Assembly: GCA_009667805.1 (NCBI GenBank) | Contig: CM019066.1 | Span: forward strand, 332,202,077 to 332,266,076 | Direction of reading: 5' to 3' | Origin: Leptobrachium leishanense | Taxonomy: Eukaryota; Chordata; Amphibia; Anura; Megophryidae | DNA length: 64,000 nucleotides | Shown here: positions 1 to 10,461 of the stretch, in pieces | Position numbering within the stretch: position 1 is the first letter of the stretch | Layout of the letters: each line of letters begins with the position of its first letter | Made by a program: the position numbers and the translations under genes | Notes under the pieces: generated by a model | What the model saw: the letters and a program-made list of their open reading frames with translations, nothing else | What the model was told of the DNA's origin: nothing | The model's database searches: none

Positions 1-73
1 CTTTTGCCCATGACGAATGGGCGAAGATACCGTAGATCGCTGCAAGACACTTGTGTCAAGCTATGCTTCACGT
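1..73 (+). pseudogene. Tc1-like transposase, C-terminal fragment (left of piggyBac insertion)
   Basis: This is the distal part of a Tc1/mariner (DD34E family) transposase gene that enters from outside the window. From position 38 the frame reads DRCKTLVSSYASRL, like the residues just before the end of Tc1 transposases. Upstream (about 14-31) the expected EWAKIP motif sits in another frame, so a one-base indel near position 31 breaks the gene. The reading frame stops at the TTAA at 74-77, where a piggyBac element inserted, and resumes in frame at 5413. Only about 25 codons are visible. Confidence 0.7.
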
Positions 74-749
74 TTAACCCCTTAGTGACCGGGCGGTTTT
101 ACAAAAATCCGTCCTTTAGTGACCGCTGCTGTTTTTACGTTTCTGCGCTGTTAGTGTTTACGTCAAATTTTCCTCTTACTCGTTTATGTAACCCACACAT
201 ATTTTACACAGTTTTTCTCGTCATTAAATGGACTTTATAAAGATACAATTTTTTTCATCATTTCATATAATTTACTATAAAAAATATTGTGAAATATTAC
301 AAAAAAATTGAAAAAACACCACTTTTTCGAACTTTGACCCCCAAAATTTCTTATGTATCAACAACCGTCAAAAAAATGTAATTCCTTAGTAGTTTCTAAA
401 TTTAGTTCTGAGTTTAGCAATACCCAATGTTTACATATTCCTCGCTTTTTTCCTTATTTTATGCAACAATAAGTGCAAGTAGCACTTTGCCATTTCCAAA
501 GAGTTTATTTTCAAAACTAGTGATAGTGACATTGTAACACTGATATCTGTCACTAATTCCTGAATAACCCTCCACATATACATATTTTTTTAAAGTACAC
601 AAATCAAGGTATTAAACTTGGGGTATTTTGACTCTTTCCATGCAACCATTTTACCACAAATCTATGCCAAAGTTTGAGAAAAAAAAATGTTTTGGTGATT
701 TTTTTTTTTGAACGCAATTTAAGAATACATGTACTGTGAACTTTAAGGT

Positions 750-2345
750 TTACTGCCAAAAAACACCCCAAAATATGTTCAGCAACATCTTCTGAATAAA
801 TTGATACCACCCATGTATAGGTATGTCGGGTCATTTGGGGGCTAATAGGCCTTATTTGGGGGGTGCGCATTTCAGTTTTCCAACTTGGAATTTTCACATT
901 TCGTCATCATGCACCCATGTCCTATTTGGGACATTTTTGAAGCCGGCCAAAGTAATTTACCCCCATCAAACCATATATTTTTAGAAAGGGCACACCCTAG
1001 GGTGCTTCAAAGAGTTGTATTTTAACACTTTCCATGCACTAGCTCTATGTCAAACTTTCAGGTAGTCACTTTTTGTGTTATTTTTTCACACATTGTACTT
1101 TAGGCATGAATTGTCAAATCCAGTTATGGGTTACTGCCAAAAAACACCCCAAAATATGTTCAGCAACATCTTCTGAGTAAATTGATACCACCCATGTATA
1201 GGTATGTCGGGTCATTTGGGGGCTAATAGGCCTTATTTGGGGGGTGCGCATTTCTGTTTTCCAACTTGGAATTTTCACATTTCGTCATCATGCACCCATG
1301 TCCTATTTGGGACATTTTTGAAGCCGGCCAAAGTAATTTACCCCCATCAAACCATATATTTTTAGAAAGGGCACACCCTAGAGTGCTTCAAAGAGTTGTA
1401 TTTTAACACTTTCCATGCACTAGCTCTATGTCAAACTTTCAGGTAGTCACTTTTTGTGTTATTTTTTCACACACATTGTACTTTAGGCATGAATTGTCAA
1501 ATCCAGTTATGGGTTACTGCCAAAAAACACCCCAAAATATGTTCAGCAACATCTTCTGAGTAAAGTGATACCACCCATATATAGATTTGTTCTGTTGTTT
1601 TTGGGGTGCTACGCCAATCTTTTGACATGTGCTTGTCAATTTTCTAATTTGACATACAGTATCTTCTTTGCTTATCTTCTTTTTAGGGGCCTTTTTACAT
1701 ATCCCAATTTTATGAACGTGCATATATTTGGTAAGCTAACACCCCAAAGTATTGTAAATGGAGTGTTTTTATGCCATGGATGCAACTGTTTGCTCCAAAC
1801 AAATTGGATACTGTTTGGTGGTCATTTTTCATTTTCACACCCACATCAGTTTTGGACTGTGATTTAGGAGACACTGTTGTTTGTTACTGCATGAAAACTC
1901 TCCAGGTTGTTTTCTGCAAGGTCTCCTGAGTACACCCATGCCCCCCATGCATAGGTTTGCCAGGATTTTGGGAAGGTTCAAATACAATTTTTATGACTTT
2001 GTCATTGGAGTTGAAATTGAGATTATTTCTTCAGCTAGGCCTATCTTTGGTTTTGGGTCTACCGCATACCCCAGTTTGAATTATTGCCAGAAAATTGTTT
2101 ATATTTGTTATGTTGACACCCCAAGGTATTGCATATGGAGTGCTTTGATGCCATGGATGCAACGGTTTTAGCCCAAAACATTTGAGAAGGTGTGTGGCGG
2201 TAATTTTTCAATTTTCCGATTTTTACGCCCACATTAGATTTGGACTGTGATTTAGGAGACACTGTTGTTTGTTACTGCATGAAAACTCTCCAGGTTGTTT
2301 TCTGCAAGGTCTCCTGAGTACACCCATGCCCCCCATGCATAGGTG
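750..2345. repeat. Tandem array, unit about 380-388 bp, inside piggyBac element
   Basis: Related units start near 750, 1131, 1514, 1888 and 2276. The first three share a stretch beginning TTACTGCCAAAAAACACCCC and are nearly identical over long runs. The last two share TTAGGAGACACTGTTGTTTG and are diverged relatives of the first three. The array lies between the transposase stop and the left terminus, so it is the amplified 3' untranslated or subterminal region. The ORFs over it on either strand shift frame between units and look like chance. Confidence 0.8.
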
Positions 2346-2491
2346 TGCCAAGATTTTGGCAAAATACAGCACCAATTGTAGAACATAAAAATGTAGGAAT
2401 AAAATGTAAAAGTCTGGTGCAGTAAAAGAAAAATAAACTAAACTGAACTAACTAACTAGAGTGTAAGAAAAAAATAGAAACGATAAAAAAA

Positions 2492-4205
2492 TCACAGATC
2501 ACGCACAGTGTGATATATCTTGAAACAGTCCCCAAGACACAGACCGGGTTGTCCAGGGCATTCTGGGCAGTAAAAGATTGTGTCTCTCCTCTGCCCCCTC
2601 TTGAAACACACCCTGCATCTTTTTTGGGGTTTCTGTTTGCCCTCAGTAGGGGGGATTTTATAAATAAAATGTGTAGCCCCAACTCTGCCCCCCATCACCG
2701 CCCGGGGAGCAGGTGCATCCTGGTACAAAAACCCCGAAATGACCTAGAGCTGAAACTGTAAAAAGGACAGCGTCACTCCGGGGTTTGCCTTTTTGCAGAG
2801 CAAAAAGGCATTGTGGGTTGCAATTTGCATCAGGTAAATTGCAACCTTTTTGTACCAGGCCCTTGACTTCCGCATAATCTGGTAGGGCTGGAGCAGCTGA
2901 TCTGCCAGATCAACCCCACCCATATGCCGGTTATAGTCTTTGATGCACACTGGCTTGCTGATGCGCTCAGCTCTGCCACGTACAGAGACCTCCACAGACC
3001 TCTCAGTGTGGATGGTGGATAGAAGGTATACATCCTTCTTGTCTCTGTACTTGACCGCCAACAGCTCCTCTTGGCGCAGAGCTGAGGTCTCCCCCTTTTT
3101 AGCTGGGTGCGGACAAGCTGTGCTGGGAAACCTACGCGGTTCTTGCGAACAGTACCGCATGCTGCTGTATCAAAACAATACAGCAGCTTGAACAAAGGGA
3201 CACTCGTATAAAAATTATCAACATACAAGTGGTACCCTTTGTTCATCAGGGGAAAAAGTAGGTCCCACACAATCTTGCCACTGGTTCCCATGTGTTCTGG
3301 GCAACCTGGAGGGTCAAGGCTACTATCCTTTCCCTCGTACACCCGGAAGGCCTGAGTATACCCACTCTCGCTGTCACAGAGCTTATACACCTTCACTCCA
3401 TACCTGGAGCGTTTGGAAGGAATATACTGCTTGAATCCCAGCCTTCCCTTGTATTTCATTAGGGATTCATCCACGCAGATATTCCTTCCAGGTGTATAAG
3501 CCTCTGCAAACCTGGCGGCGAAGTGGGTAATCAGGGGGCGGATTTTATACAGCCTGTCAAACTGGGGATGCTCTCTAGGAGGGCACAGGCTGTTGTCACT
3601 GAAGTGCATGAAACACAAAATGTTTTCATACCTTCTACGTGACATTGATTGGGGGTAAATGGGGGTAGAGCAGATGGGGCTACTGCTCCAGTAGGAGCGA
3701 ATTGAGGGCTTCTTTATGATGCCCATCAGCATAGTAAGTGCCCAGAATTTCAGAAATTCTGGCACATCTAGCGGGGTCCATTGCTGCCTTGCCAAGTAGG
3801 AGTCTGGCTTCGCAGCACAATGCTGATGGGCATACAGATTTGATTGGGCCACGATGTGGCCCAACAAATCATCCCCCATAAACACCTGCAAAAACTGTGT
3901 GGCGGTAAATCCTGCAACATCAATATTGATGCCAGGATTTGCCGTGAAAGGAGGGATATCTGGCCTCTGGCGATGAGGCACTACCCACTCCTCAGCTGGA
4001 GCTGTGCGTCTCCTGCTGGCAGGTGGTGCCCAGGATCTGCATCAGAAACATCACTAGATACATCAGCCAGCGTAGATAATGTATCTAGCGTCGTCTCTGA
4101 GCAGTTAGCGGGGTCAAAATCAGGGTCTGAGTCTGACGCAGATGCCTCAGACTCTGACGCCAGGATGGCATATGCCTCCTCGGCGCTGTACACCCTCTCA
4201 GACAT
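2492..4205 (-). pseudogene. piggyBac transposase, frameshifted
   Basis: This encoded a DDE-type transposase that cuts and pastes at TTAA. The acidic N-terminus (MSERVYSAEEAYAIL, start at 4205) matches the first residues of vertebrate piggyBac proteins. A first frameshift lies near 3981. The next segment (3981 to about 3100) carries two catalytic aspartates, in CVDESLMKY (about residue 171 of that segment) and YVDNFYTS (about 255). A second frameshift near 3100-3160 leads to the third, in HMGGVDLADQ. A TAG at 2744-2746 then interrupts the frame before the C-terminal cysteine-rich zinc domain (CRVCFKRG, YCPECPG, CLGDCFKIYH), which binds the transposon ends in this family. All three catalytic residues and the zinc ligands remain, so the decay is mild. 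The product would not be full length. Confidence 0.9.
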
Positions 4206-5321
4206 TATATAATAGATTATAAAATTTTATAATTATTATATATATAAGCGGATTGTTGGTTCTTAGAAGAACCGTTGGGTTTCACAAGAAAATACAAATA
4301 GACACCTAAATCTCTCTAAATCCCTCTAAACCTGCCTCAATTCTTCTAAATCTCCCTAAAATCTCTCTAAATCTGCCTCAATTTTTCTAATCTCACTAAA
4401 TCTACCTAAAATCTCTAACCTGTCAAATCTGATCTCTCTCTCTCGCTCACCAAAACACAAGTGAGGAGAGGGAGGGAGAATCACAGAGGTCAGAGCCAAT
4501 ATTTACAAAATATTGACCTGACCTGACAAATTAGAAATTTTATTTAGATTTTTTCTTACTTCTGATTGAATGTTGCTAGCCTGCCTCTCTGATGAGGCAG
4601 GCTAGGAACATCCCACACAGCCCCAAGATGACCCTGCCCTTAGAAGGGCAGCGCCATCTTGGCTGTCACTTTTACTTTATTTTATTCATTTTTATTTTTA
4701 TTTATTTATTTTTTTACACTTTTTTTAGTCTGCTGGGTGCCTTGATCCCTCGAGGCACCCAGCAGAGCACCTGATCACTTATGTGATCTTTTTTGTACTG
4801 AGTGCCACGATACCTCTTGGCACTCAGTACTTCCTGCCGCTACCGGAAGTGATTGCTCGGGGGGAGCGATCACAGACGGACCGGCGGCAGGTAACCCTAT
4901 TGCAAGGATGCCTCGATGTCGAGGCATCCCTGCAATATACTCAGAGCAGCTGGAAGCGATACCGATCGCTTCCAGCACTCTGTAGAAGTGCGGGGCACCT
5001 GTCCGGCGAAACCGGATGTTGATCGCTCCCGGGGAGCGATCACAAGGTGCCCCGGCACTCCTGTCCGCCATTGCACGGATGCCTGGACTCCCAGGCAGCG
5101 TGCAATGGCCCTGGAGCTGCTGGAAGCGATCCGATCGCTTCCAGCGCTCTCTAGAAGTGCCGGGCACCTCTCCGGTGAAACCGGATGTTGATCGCTCCCG
5201 GGGAGCGATCACAAGGTGCCCCGGCACTTCTAACCGCCATTGCATGGATGCCTGGACTCCCAGGCAGCCTGCAATGGCGTTTGAGCTGCTGGAAGCGATC
5301 CGATCGCTTCCAGCGCTCAAA
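4206..5321. repeat. Palindrome-rich subterminal region of piggyBac element (169-bp duplicated unit)
   Basis: This is non-coding sequence between the transposase start and the right terminus. It begins AT-rich, with CTCTCTAAATC-type direct repeats (4300-4440), and becomes GC-rich. From about 4950 a 169-bp unit occurs about twice: the string GATCGCTCCCGGGGAGCGAT begins at 5021 and again at 5190. Each unit contains the perfect palindrome arms GCTGGAAGCGATC / GATCGCTTCCAGC (5108-5134 and 5288-5314). The long open frames here follow from the low stop density of GC-rich palindromes. Confidence 0.7.
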
Positions 5322-5399
5322 AGACCGCAGGACGTACCATGTACGTCAGCGGGTCTAAAAGAGACCCGCGGCCATGACGTACATGGTACGTCTGCGGTC
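5322..5399. repeat. Terminal hairpin next to right TIR of piggyBac element
   Basis: Left arm GACCGCAGGACGTACCATG continues to CGGGTCT, then a short AAAAG loop, then a right arm ending CATGGTACGTCTGCGGTC. The arms pair over more than 30 bases with small bulges, and the outer arm includes part of the TIR. It could extrude as a cruciform or fold as RNA hairpin. A related end (ATGTACAATGTACAT) occurs in the element starting at 9180. Confidence 0.75.
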
Positions 5400-5412
5400 A
5401 CTAAGGGGTTAA

Positions 5413-5671
5413 AAGCTGTTATAACTGTAAAAGGATGTTGTACTAAGTACTAAGATTGAATGTCACTTGGGGGTTGAATAAAACTGATAATGATGTGAGC
5501 ACAGAAAAGACATTTGTGGTTATTTCATTATAAATGTTATGTTATATTTGTCTGACCTACACGTGCCTCTTTGATTTAATTGTAAGCAAGATGACTGAAT
5601 GATCAAAATCAATGTCAAACTGGCCAAAACACTCAATTTCAGTGGGGGTTGAATAATTTTGAACACAACTG
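5413..5671 (+). mobile_element. Tc1 element, right part with terminal inverted repeat
   Basis: The frame interrupted at 74 resumes here as KAVITVKGCCTKY followed by TAA (stop at 5451-5453), a typical Tc1 transposase C-terminus. A non-coding stretch follows, ending GGGGGTTGAATAATTTTGAA CACAACTG before TA at 5672-5673. This matches the outward end of a Tc1 terminal inverted repeat beginning CAGTTGTGTTCAAAATTATT and its TA target. Confidence 0.8.
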
Positions 5672-5673
5672 TA

Positions 5674-6255
5674 GATCTAGGCATCTGATGGGTGGCAAGA
5701 GTGTCTTCTAGCTTTGTATTTTGGATGCATATTCAATATTGAAACACCGTCGATTTTATAAGAGGGAAAGGGATATTTATTAGTGGCTAATATGATTCTG
5801 TTGGTGGGAGGATTCTTTGTTGTACCGAGACCTATAGGCAAAACAAGTAGACTTTCATGAGCAAGATTAACAATGTCTAACAGCAACTAAGGGTTAATGT
5901 TTTTATTCAGGAAAAGAAAAAAAAGAAAAAAAAAACAACAACATTGCCCTGGGGGTCCAACAGTCAACTGTCAAGTTTGGTAGAAAATCTGACTTTCCAT
6001 TTAAGCCTAATTGACATCTCCTTTGAGGAGAACAAGCTCATGGGAGAATTTTCATGGATTGATGCATTTTCCAATCCAACCAGAAAGAGAATTTGTCGAG
6101 GATATGGACCAGAAAGAAGATATGGTCATAGGAAACACCTTGTAAAGGGGAAAAATATTAAGTGCTCACTACCAAAAGATGCACATCAAGGCCTTGGAAT
6201 CACATGATGCATACCAAAATCCTGGCCAACAGGGACTATAGTCCCTATATATAGT
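5674..6255. other. No recognisable feature
   Basis: Mixed-composition sequence with an A-rich run near 5910-5940. An 87-codon frame (5944-6207, plus) has no recognised motif, no splice signals that I can defend, and a low-complexity leader, so it is not called. Confidence 0.4.
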
Positions 6256-6344
6256 ATAGGGGTCATTTACTAACCTCTGAATATTCCACGGACGGTGAAT
6301 TTCAACATTTGGTGCAATTTTGGGCTAATTCGTCTGTTCACAAA

Positions 6345-6435
6345 GTTGTCAATTATTATTATTATTATTCTTTATTTATAAAGCGCCAGCATATTCCGAA
6401 TTACTGGCGTACAGTACATTAAAGTACTGGCGAAT
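6345..6435 (-). repeat. L2-type LINE 3' tail fragment
   Basis: (ATT)n followed by CTTTATTTATAAAGCGCCAG CATATTCCG is the 3' terminus, in reverse orientation, of the L2-like LINE seen at 11419-11545. It is a short 5'-truncated insertion whose microsatellite is the element's own tail. Confidence 0.65.
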
Positions 6436-6824
6436 TGACAGCAAAATACAGTGCACTTCGCTGCAATTTGGCGGTGTTCGGAGCCACCGAAACTGCCCCA
6501 TAGAAGACTATCGTGTTTTCTATTCACAGAATGCCAAACTGCACCGAAATTCCAGAGAAATGCCCGATTTTTGGTGTTTCAGTTCAACAGGGTTAAACAA
6601 GCGAATCCCATTGGATTCAATGTAAAATTGCAATATCTTTAAAAAAAATTAAAAGACCATTTATTCTTTTTCATTTTCAGTAAAGACCCTTTTTATTTTG
6701 TTTTTTTAGGACACCTTTTTGTATTTTTTAGACAAATTTTTCGCTTTCTTATTTTTTTGAGAGACCTTTTTTTTATATTTCGCAACAGACCATTTTATTA
6801 TTAATATTATTATTTTTTTTTTTA

Positions 6825-7011
6825 GGTGCACCGGTCCTGGAGGTACTGTAATACCAGGTCAATGCGTGGAGTGGACAGAGCAAGCTCTTCTTCCATCTCC
6901 CTGTTCTAAAAATCCATTTAATATATGGCCCCCAGATAGGGTGCGTATCAGATATTAAACTGATAAGAAGAGATACTACACTTGATCTTAGCCAAAAGGC
7001 CGAGAAGCGAT
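6825..7011 (-). pseudogene. U2 snRNA retropseudogene
   Basis: Read on the minus strand this is a 187-nt copy of the spliceosomal U2 snRNA. It starts ATCGCTTCTCGGCCTTTTGG, keeps the branch-point recognition stretch (GTGTAGTATC) and the TAATATCTGATACG region, and has a changed Sm site (GATTTTTAG). It ends ACCGGTGCACC. Stem IIb (CACCCTATCTGGGGGCC) differs strongly from the vertebrate form. The 3' end runs into an A-rich tail (T-run at 6812-6823 on the plus strand), and no proximal sequence element is evident upstream (7012-7090, T/A-rich). A LINE-mobilised copy is more likely than an active gene. It sits in a MITE. Confidence 0.85.
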
Positions 7012-7332
7012 TTTTTTTTATTGTGTTTTAAAGGACTTTTTAAAATAATTTGGACACATTTTTACTACATTTTCACTTATTTATACTCTAATTAGGAGAA
7101 TTGGAGACTTTATTTTTTTCTTTCAGTTTGGAATTCGCTGATGCTAATTCGGAGGTTAACGGTGCAATTTGTCGGTTTTCCCCGACATCCGGTAACTGCC
7201 TCGGTGAATGCAATTTCTGCAAAATACGGTGACCATTCGCTAAATAATGAATTCACTGTATTTTCGGCTAAATGGAGTCGCCGAAATGCGGTGAATTGGG
7301 CCAATATGCAAAGCTTTGTGAATAGACCCTTA

Positions 7333-8201
7333 TGTGGATCTGAAACTGAAGTCACGTCTTTCATTCGGCGGGCACTTCTAAATGAGCGCGCATGCACATA
7401 TGAAGTTTACTATGGTATGACAAGTAAGATTACCGGCAATTATTCACGGTCTTACTCTATCGTTAACATTTAAATATATAGTTTTAGCTAATTAAATTGC
7501 TAAACGCAACTGGATCCTCGCATTGTAAAATAATCGTAGGCACCAGACAGAGTATGAGCCTCTTACAAACTACAGAGCCTCAGCCATAACCGTATGGAAT
7601 CATTAACCATGTCATAATTTACTATCATTGAGTTGCTAACCTGAATTTTCTCAACACAAAGCATGTAATTCTGCGTGACCTTATAATTTACATTTCCATT
7701 AATGACCATGAATTTTGCCTGCATATATATCATGTTAATTAGATGATGGTCACAAGCTCAATATCGCAAATGTAGACTGTATAGCGAGTTAAAAAACAAA
7801 ACACTTTAATCACATTACGTTAGCTGCTTTACATACAGTATGTATTTGTCAGCAACATGAGCTTCTTTCAGAAGTTAGTTTTTTATGTTATTTACATGGA
7901 AATAATACGTAATGGTTCAAAAATGTAATTAGTCGCTAGGTTCTCAGGGGAGAAAAAAAATACAAAAAAACCCTCATAATTTCAGTAAGGCTAATCTTTC
8001 GATTTAATTTTGATATAATATGGTGAAAAGAAACTCCTCTTCAATTAAAGTATGCGTCAGTGAACTGGCATTTTGTTTTTAAATCAAAAAAGCTTCGAAA
8101 CTAAATTTATTTCCGTTTTAAAATATAAAGAAGCTAAATGTAAATGCATGTAAATATCAGTTTTCATTTCATATTGAACAATTTTTAGCTCATTCTGCAA
8201 C
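7333..8201. other. AT-rich single-copy stretch, no feature seen
   Basis: No long open frame with recognisable residues, no tandem repeat and no terminal inverted repeats were found. The base composition is typical of intronic or intergenic DNA. Confidence 0.4.
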
Positions 8202-8315
8202 CAGGGGTCAAGTGGAACGGGAACGTATGTGAACACAGTTTCTCCACTATTTTGTCAGAAGGAAAAGAGTTCCCTTTTGACCCCCACCAAGGATCTAGTC
8301 CTAAAAAAAATAGGG

Positions 8316-9012
8316 GCAGTATTACATCGCCTGCGCCTGCAGGTCTCTCCTTAGCGTCTCCGTTTTAGCTTCATATCATGGGGCAGGCACTGATTCAGCA
8401 GCCTGCACCGTAATGCAGCGCTAAACGTCAGGATGCTCGAGGCAGCGCTAAGCACTGCGGCGAGCATCCTCTCCATGGAGTCCATAGGGCTCCATTGAGG
8501 CTTTGGCTGCTGGTCACATGACCTGCAGGATCTCGCCTGTCGCGAGATCCTGCAGGTCGGTGTAGTGATCGCGGTGTGAGACTTTTTCCCCTAGTCTCTC
8601 TCTGCTCCCGGCGGGCAGAAAGGGCGGATCGGGCCGCCGTTCTCTCCGTGGGATGAAAGATGAGTATGCGATTTTTGGGAGGATTTGAAGCTGGTGATAA
8701 CTGATTCCACAGAAGCGGAATCCGTTAGCACCAGCTCAAAGCTGGGGTTCATTTTTGAGTTAACCGCAGCGAGGCGTAATTAGCGTTAGGACTTTGTAAT
8801 CCTAAAGCTAATTAACTCTTTGTGCTCCCCATGTTAAGCATAGGGAGCACAAAGTACAGTAAACTCACGCAATCTCCGAATCACCAACGGGTTTTTTATC
8901 CCGTTAACGTTCGCAATGTAATATGGTAAACCCACGGTGGGGCCACTTAAGCTAACGGTAACGTTCACACAGCTGAGCGCTAATGTTAGCGTTAAATATG
9001 TAATAGGACCCA
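8316..9012. mobile_element. GC-rich palindromic MITE
   Basis: Its edges are inverted (GGGGCAGTATTACAT and ATGTAATAGGACCC), and it interrupts sequence that is continuous in the related copy near 58850. It contains a 17-bp perfect hairpin, GACCTGCAGGATCTCGC at 8521 facing GCGAGATCCTGCAGGTC. No coding capacity is visible. Confidence 0.5.
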
Positions 9013-9179
9013 AGTGTAGGAACCCTCCAAGACTTCTGCTCCCTGAATGCCTACTGACATGTCACACTTAACCTGCCACAACACACTCAAATTTGATATT
9101 AATGTTTAAATATAAAGAAAAGCTAGGTTTTAGGGAATAATTATGATAATTGGCATAAATATAATATATTTGTGGAGCC

Positions 9180-10333
9180 TTAACCTCTTCCCGACCACTG
9201 ATGTACAATGTACATACGATCGGGAAGTCTCCCTTAGACCCGCGGATGTACATTTGTACATCAAGGTCTCCTAACCTCCCTCCCGCCAGATACTTACCTC
9301 TGTCGCCGGGCTCCCGTGACGATCTGGCAGGCTGGAAGTCTGCCCTGCCTTTTTAGGCCCAGCAGGTGGTGCGTGATGACGTCATCGCCAGGAGCCTGAA
9401 GTAAAAATCAGGAAGGGGAGGGGGGCTCCTTTGGAGCCCTCTATCTACCAACCATTTGAGTTAGAAAAAAAAATGCACCGCTGGAAAGGGGAGAGTCTCC
9501 CCTTTTCAGTGGTGTGTCTTATGAACAGATTCGTTGCCGTATCGCGATTCGGCGCCAAATCCTGATTCAAACCCGGAGGTTGCTGACATCTTGGATGTCA
9601 GCCAAGCATCCGGGTCACCCCCCACCCACTGACATCCTCACCATATGTGTGAGGATGTCAGTGGGCCAGTTATCCCTCTAGCTGCCAAGTGAAGATAGGG
9701 GGATCATTTGGATCCCCGTATCTCCCTATCTATCAGCTAGAGGGTCATGTTTCATAACATTGGAGAGGCCTGATCATGGCCTTTCCAATGATACAAAACA
9801 TGACCAGGTTTGTTGTAAAAATAAATTTAAAAAAATAAAACGAATTTTTAAATTTTTTAAAAATTTTTAAAAAAAAATTGTCTGGGGGTTTAATTAAATA
9901 GGACTGAATTCGGCATCTAAAAATGATGAGCATAAAACGGTCAAAATGAGCTCAGTGCACAGAGGTGAAATGTCTCAGCAGTGAAGGGGTTAAAAAGCAA
10001 AAACATGTAAAAATTGGGTATTACTATTCTCAGGACAAAATTTCTTAAACTATTGAGTAGGGGTCTTTTTTGGCGGTTGTAGATTGTGGAGATTAAATTT
10101 CTAAAAAGTGTGTTTTTTCCATATTTAATTTTTTTTATAGTACATTATACGATAGGATGAAAATAATGGTATCTTTAGAAAGTCTATTTAATGGTGGGAA
10201 CAACGGTATATAATATGTGTAGGTTGCATAAACGAGTAGGAGGAAAATTTGACCTAAACACAAACAGCGTAGAAACAGCAGTGGGCACTTTCGGATGGAC
10301 TTTTGTAAAACTGCCCAGTCACTAAGGGGTTAA
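9180..10333. mobile_element. TTAA-flanked piggyBac-related composite MITE
   Basis: TTAA lies at 9180-9183, 9990-9993 and 10330-10333. The stretch 9994-10333, reverse-complemented, matches the first 340 bp of the piggyBac element at 74 (TTAACCCCTTAGTGAC, then CAAATTTTCCTCCTACTCGT and AATACCCA in the same order). The stretch 9700-9993 matches the MITE family at 21454 and 42382 (ends CTCAGCAGTGAAGGGGTTAA). It is either one element inserted at the TTAA of another or a hybrid of the two families. It is non-coding. Confidence 0.65.
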
Positions 10334-10461
10334 TAACAAAATATATGATTGAAACCTTACTAAAGCTTTACAGTGTGTGGGCCAAAACAGAATGCAGTTC
10401 CTTCTGCATAAATAGCAGAGGAACTGCATTCCCAAGTGTTCCTCCTCGACTTGACCCCCTG

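Larger units (their letters stand above)
74..5412 (-). mobile_element. piggyBac-family DNA transposon, complete ends, about 5.3 kb
   Basis: The element is bounded by TTAA at 74-77 and 5409-5412, the target duplication expected of piggyBac. The terminal inverted repeats read CCCCTTAGTGACCG just inside the left TTAA and CGGTCACTAAGGGG just before the right one. The left end repeats the motif internally as TTTAGTGACCG near 116. The transposase lies on the minus strand (2492-4205). About 2.4 kb of non-coding sequence separates its 3' end from the left terminus and holds a 380-bp tandem array. About 1.2 kb lies between its start and the right terminus and is palindrome-rich. Typical piggyBac elements are about 2.5 kb, so both flanks are expanded. 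The element sits inside a Tc1 transposase gene and is therefore younger than that copy. Confidence 0.9.
6256..7332. mobile_element. Non-autonomous DNA transposon carrying nested insertions
   Basis: The ends are inverted: left TAGGGGTCATTTACTAA, right TTTGTGAATAGACCCTTA. The middle is T-rich and resembles the centre of the 887-bp MITE at 40744, with lines such as GACCATTTATTC and CAGTAAAGACCCTTTTT. Two younger insertions lie inside: an L2-type LINE tail at 6345-6435 and a U2 snRNA copy at 6825-7011. No transposase is present. Confidence 0.55.
8202..10461. mobile_element. hAT-like MITE, interrupted by two other elements
   Basis: The ends read CAGGGGTCAAGTGGAACGGG at 8202 and CGACTTGACCCCCTG at 10447-10461, an inverted pair in the style of hAT termini. 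Internal pieces (AGTCCTAAAAAAAATA at 8299, TTGATATTAATGTTTAAATA near 9092, GCTTTACAGTGTGTGGGCCA near 10366) match the copy at 58831-59527 in the same order. Two elements interrupt it: 8316-9012 and 9180-10333. An 8-bp target duplication was not convincing here but is 7/8 in the second copy. Confidence 0.6.

Noticed and set aside
4..240. 78-codon ORF at the left edge
   Set aside because: It runs across the Tc1/piggyBac junction, so it is a chimera of two elements.
4775..5453. 208-codon minus ORF and 145-codon plus ORF
   Set aside because: They lie in GC-rich palindromic repeats of the piggyBac end; only the last 13 codons of the plus frame are real (Tc1 C-terminus).
6825..7011. Functional U2 snRNA gene
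   Set aside because: A-rich 3' end, lack of a visible proximal element, altered stem IIb and Sm site favour a retropseudogene.
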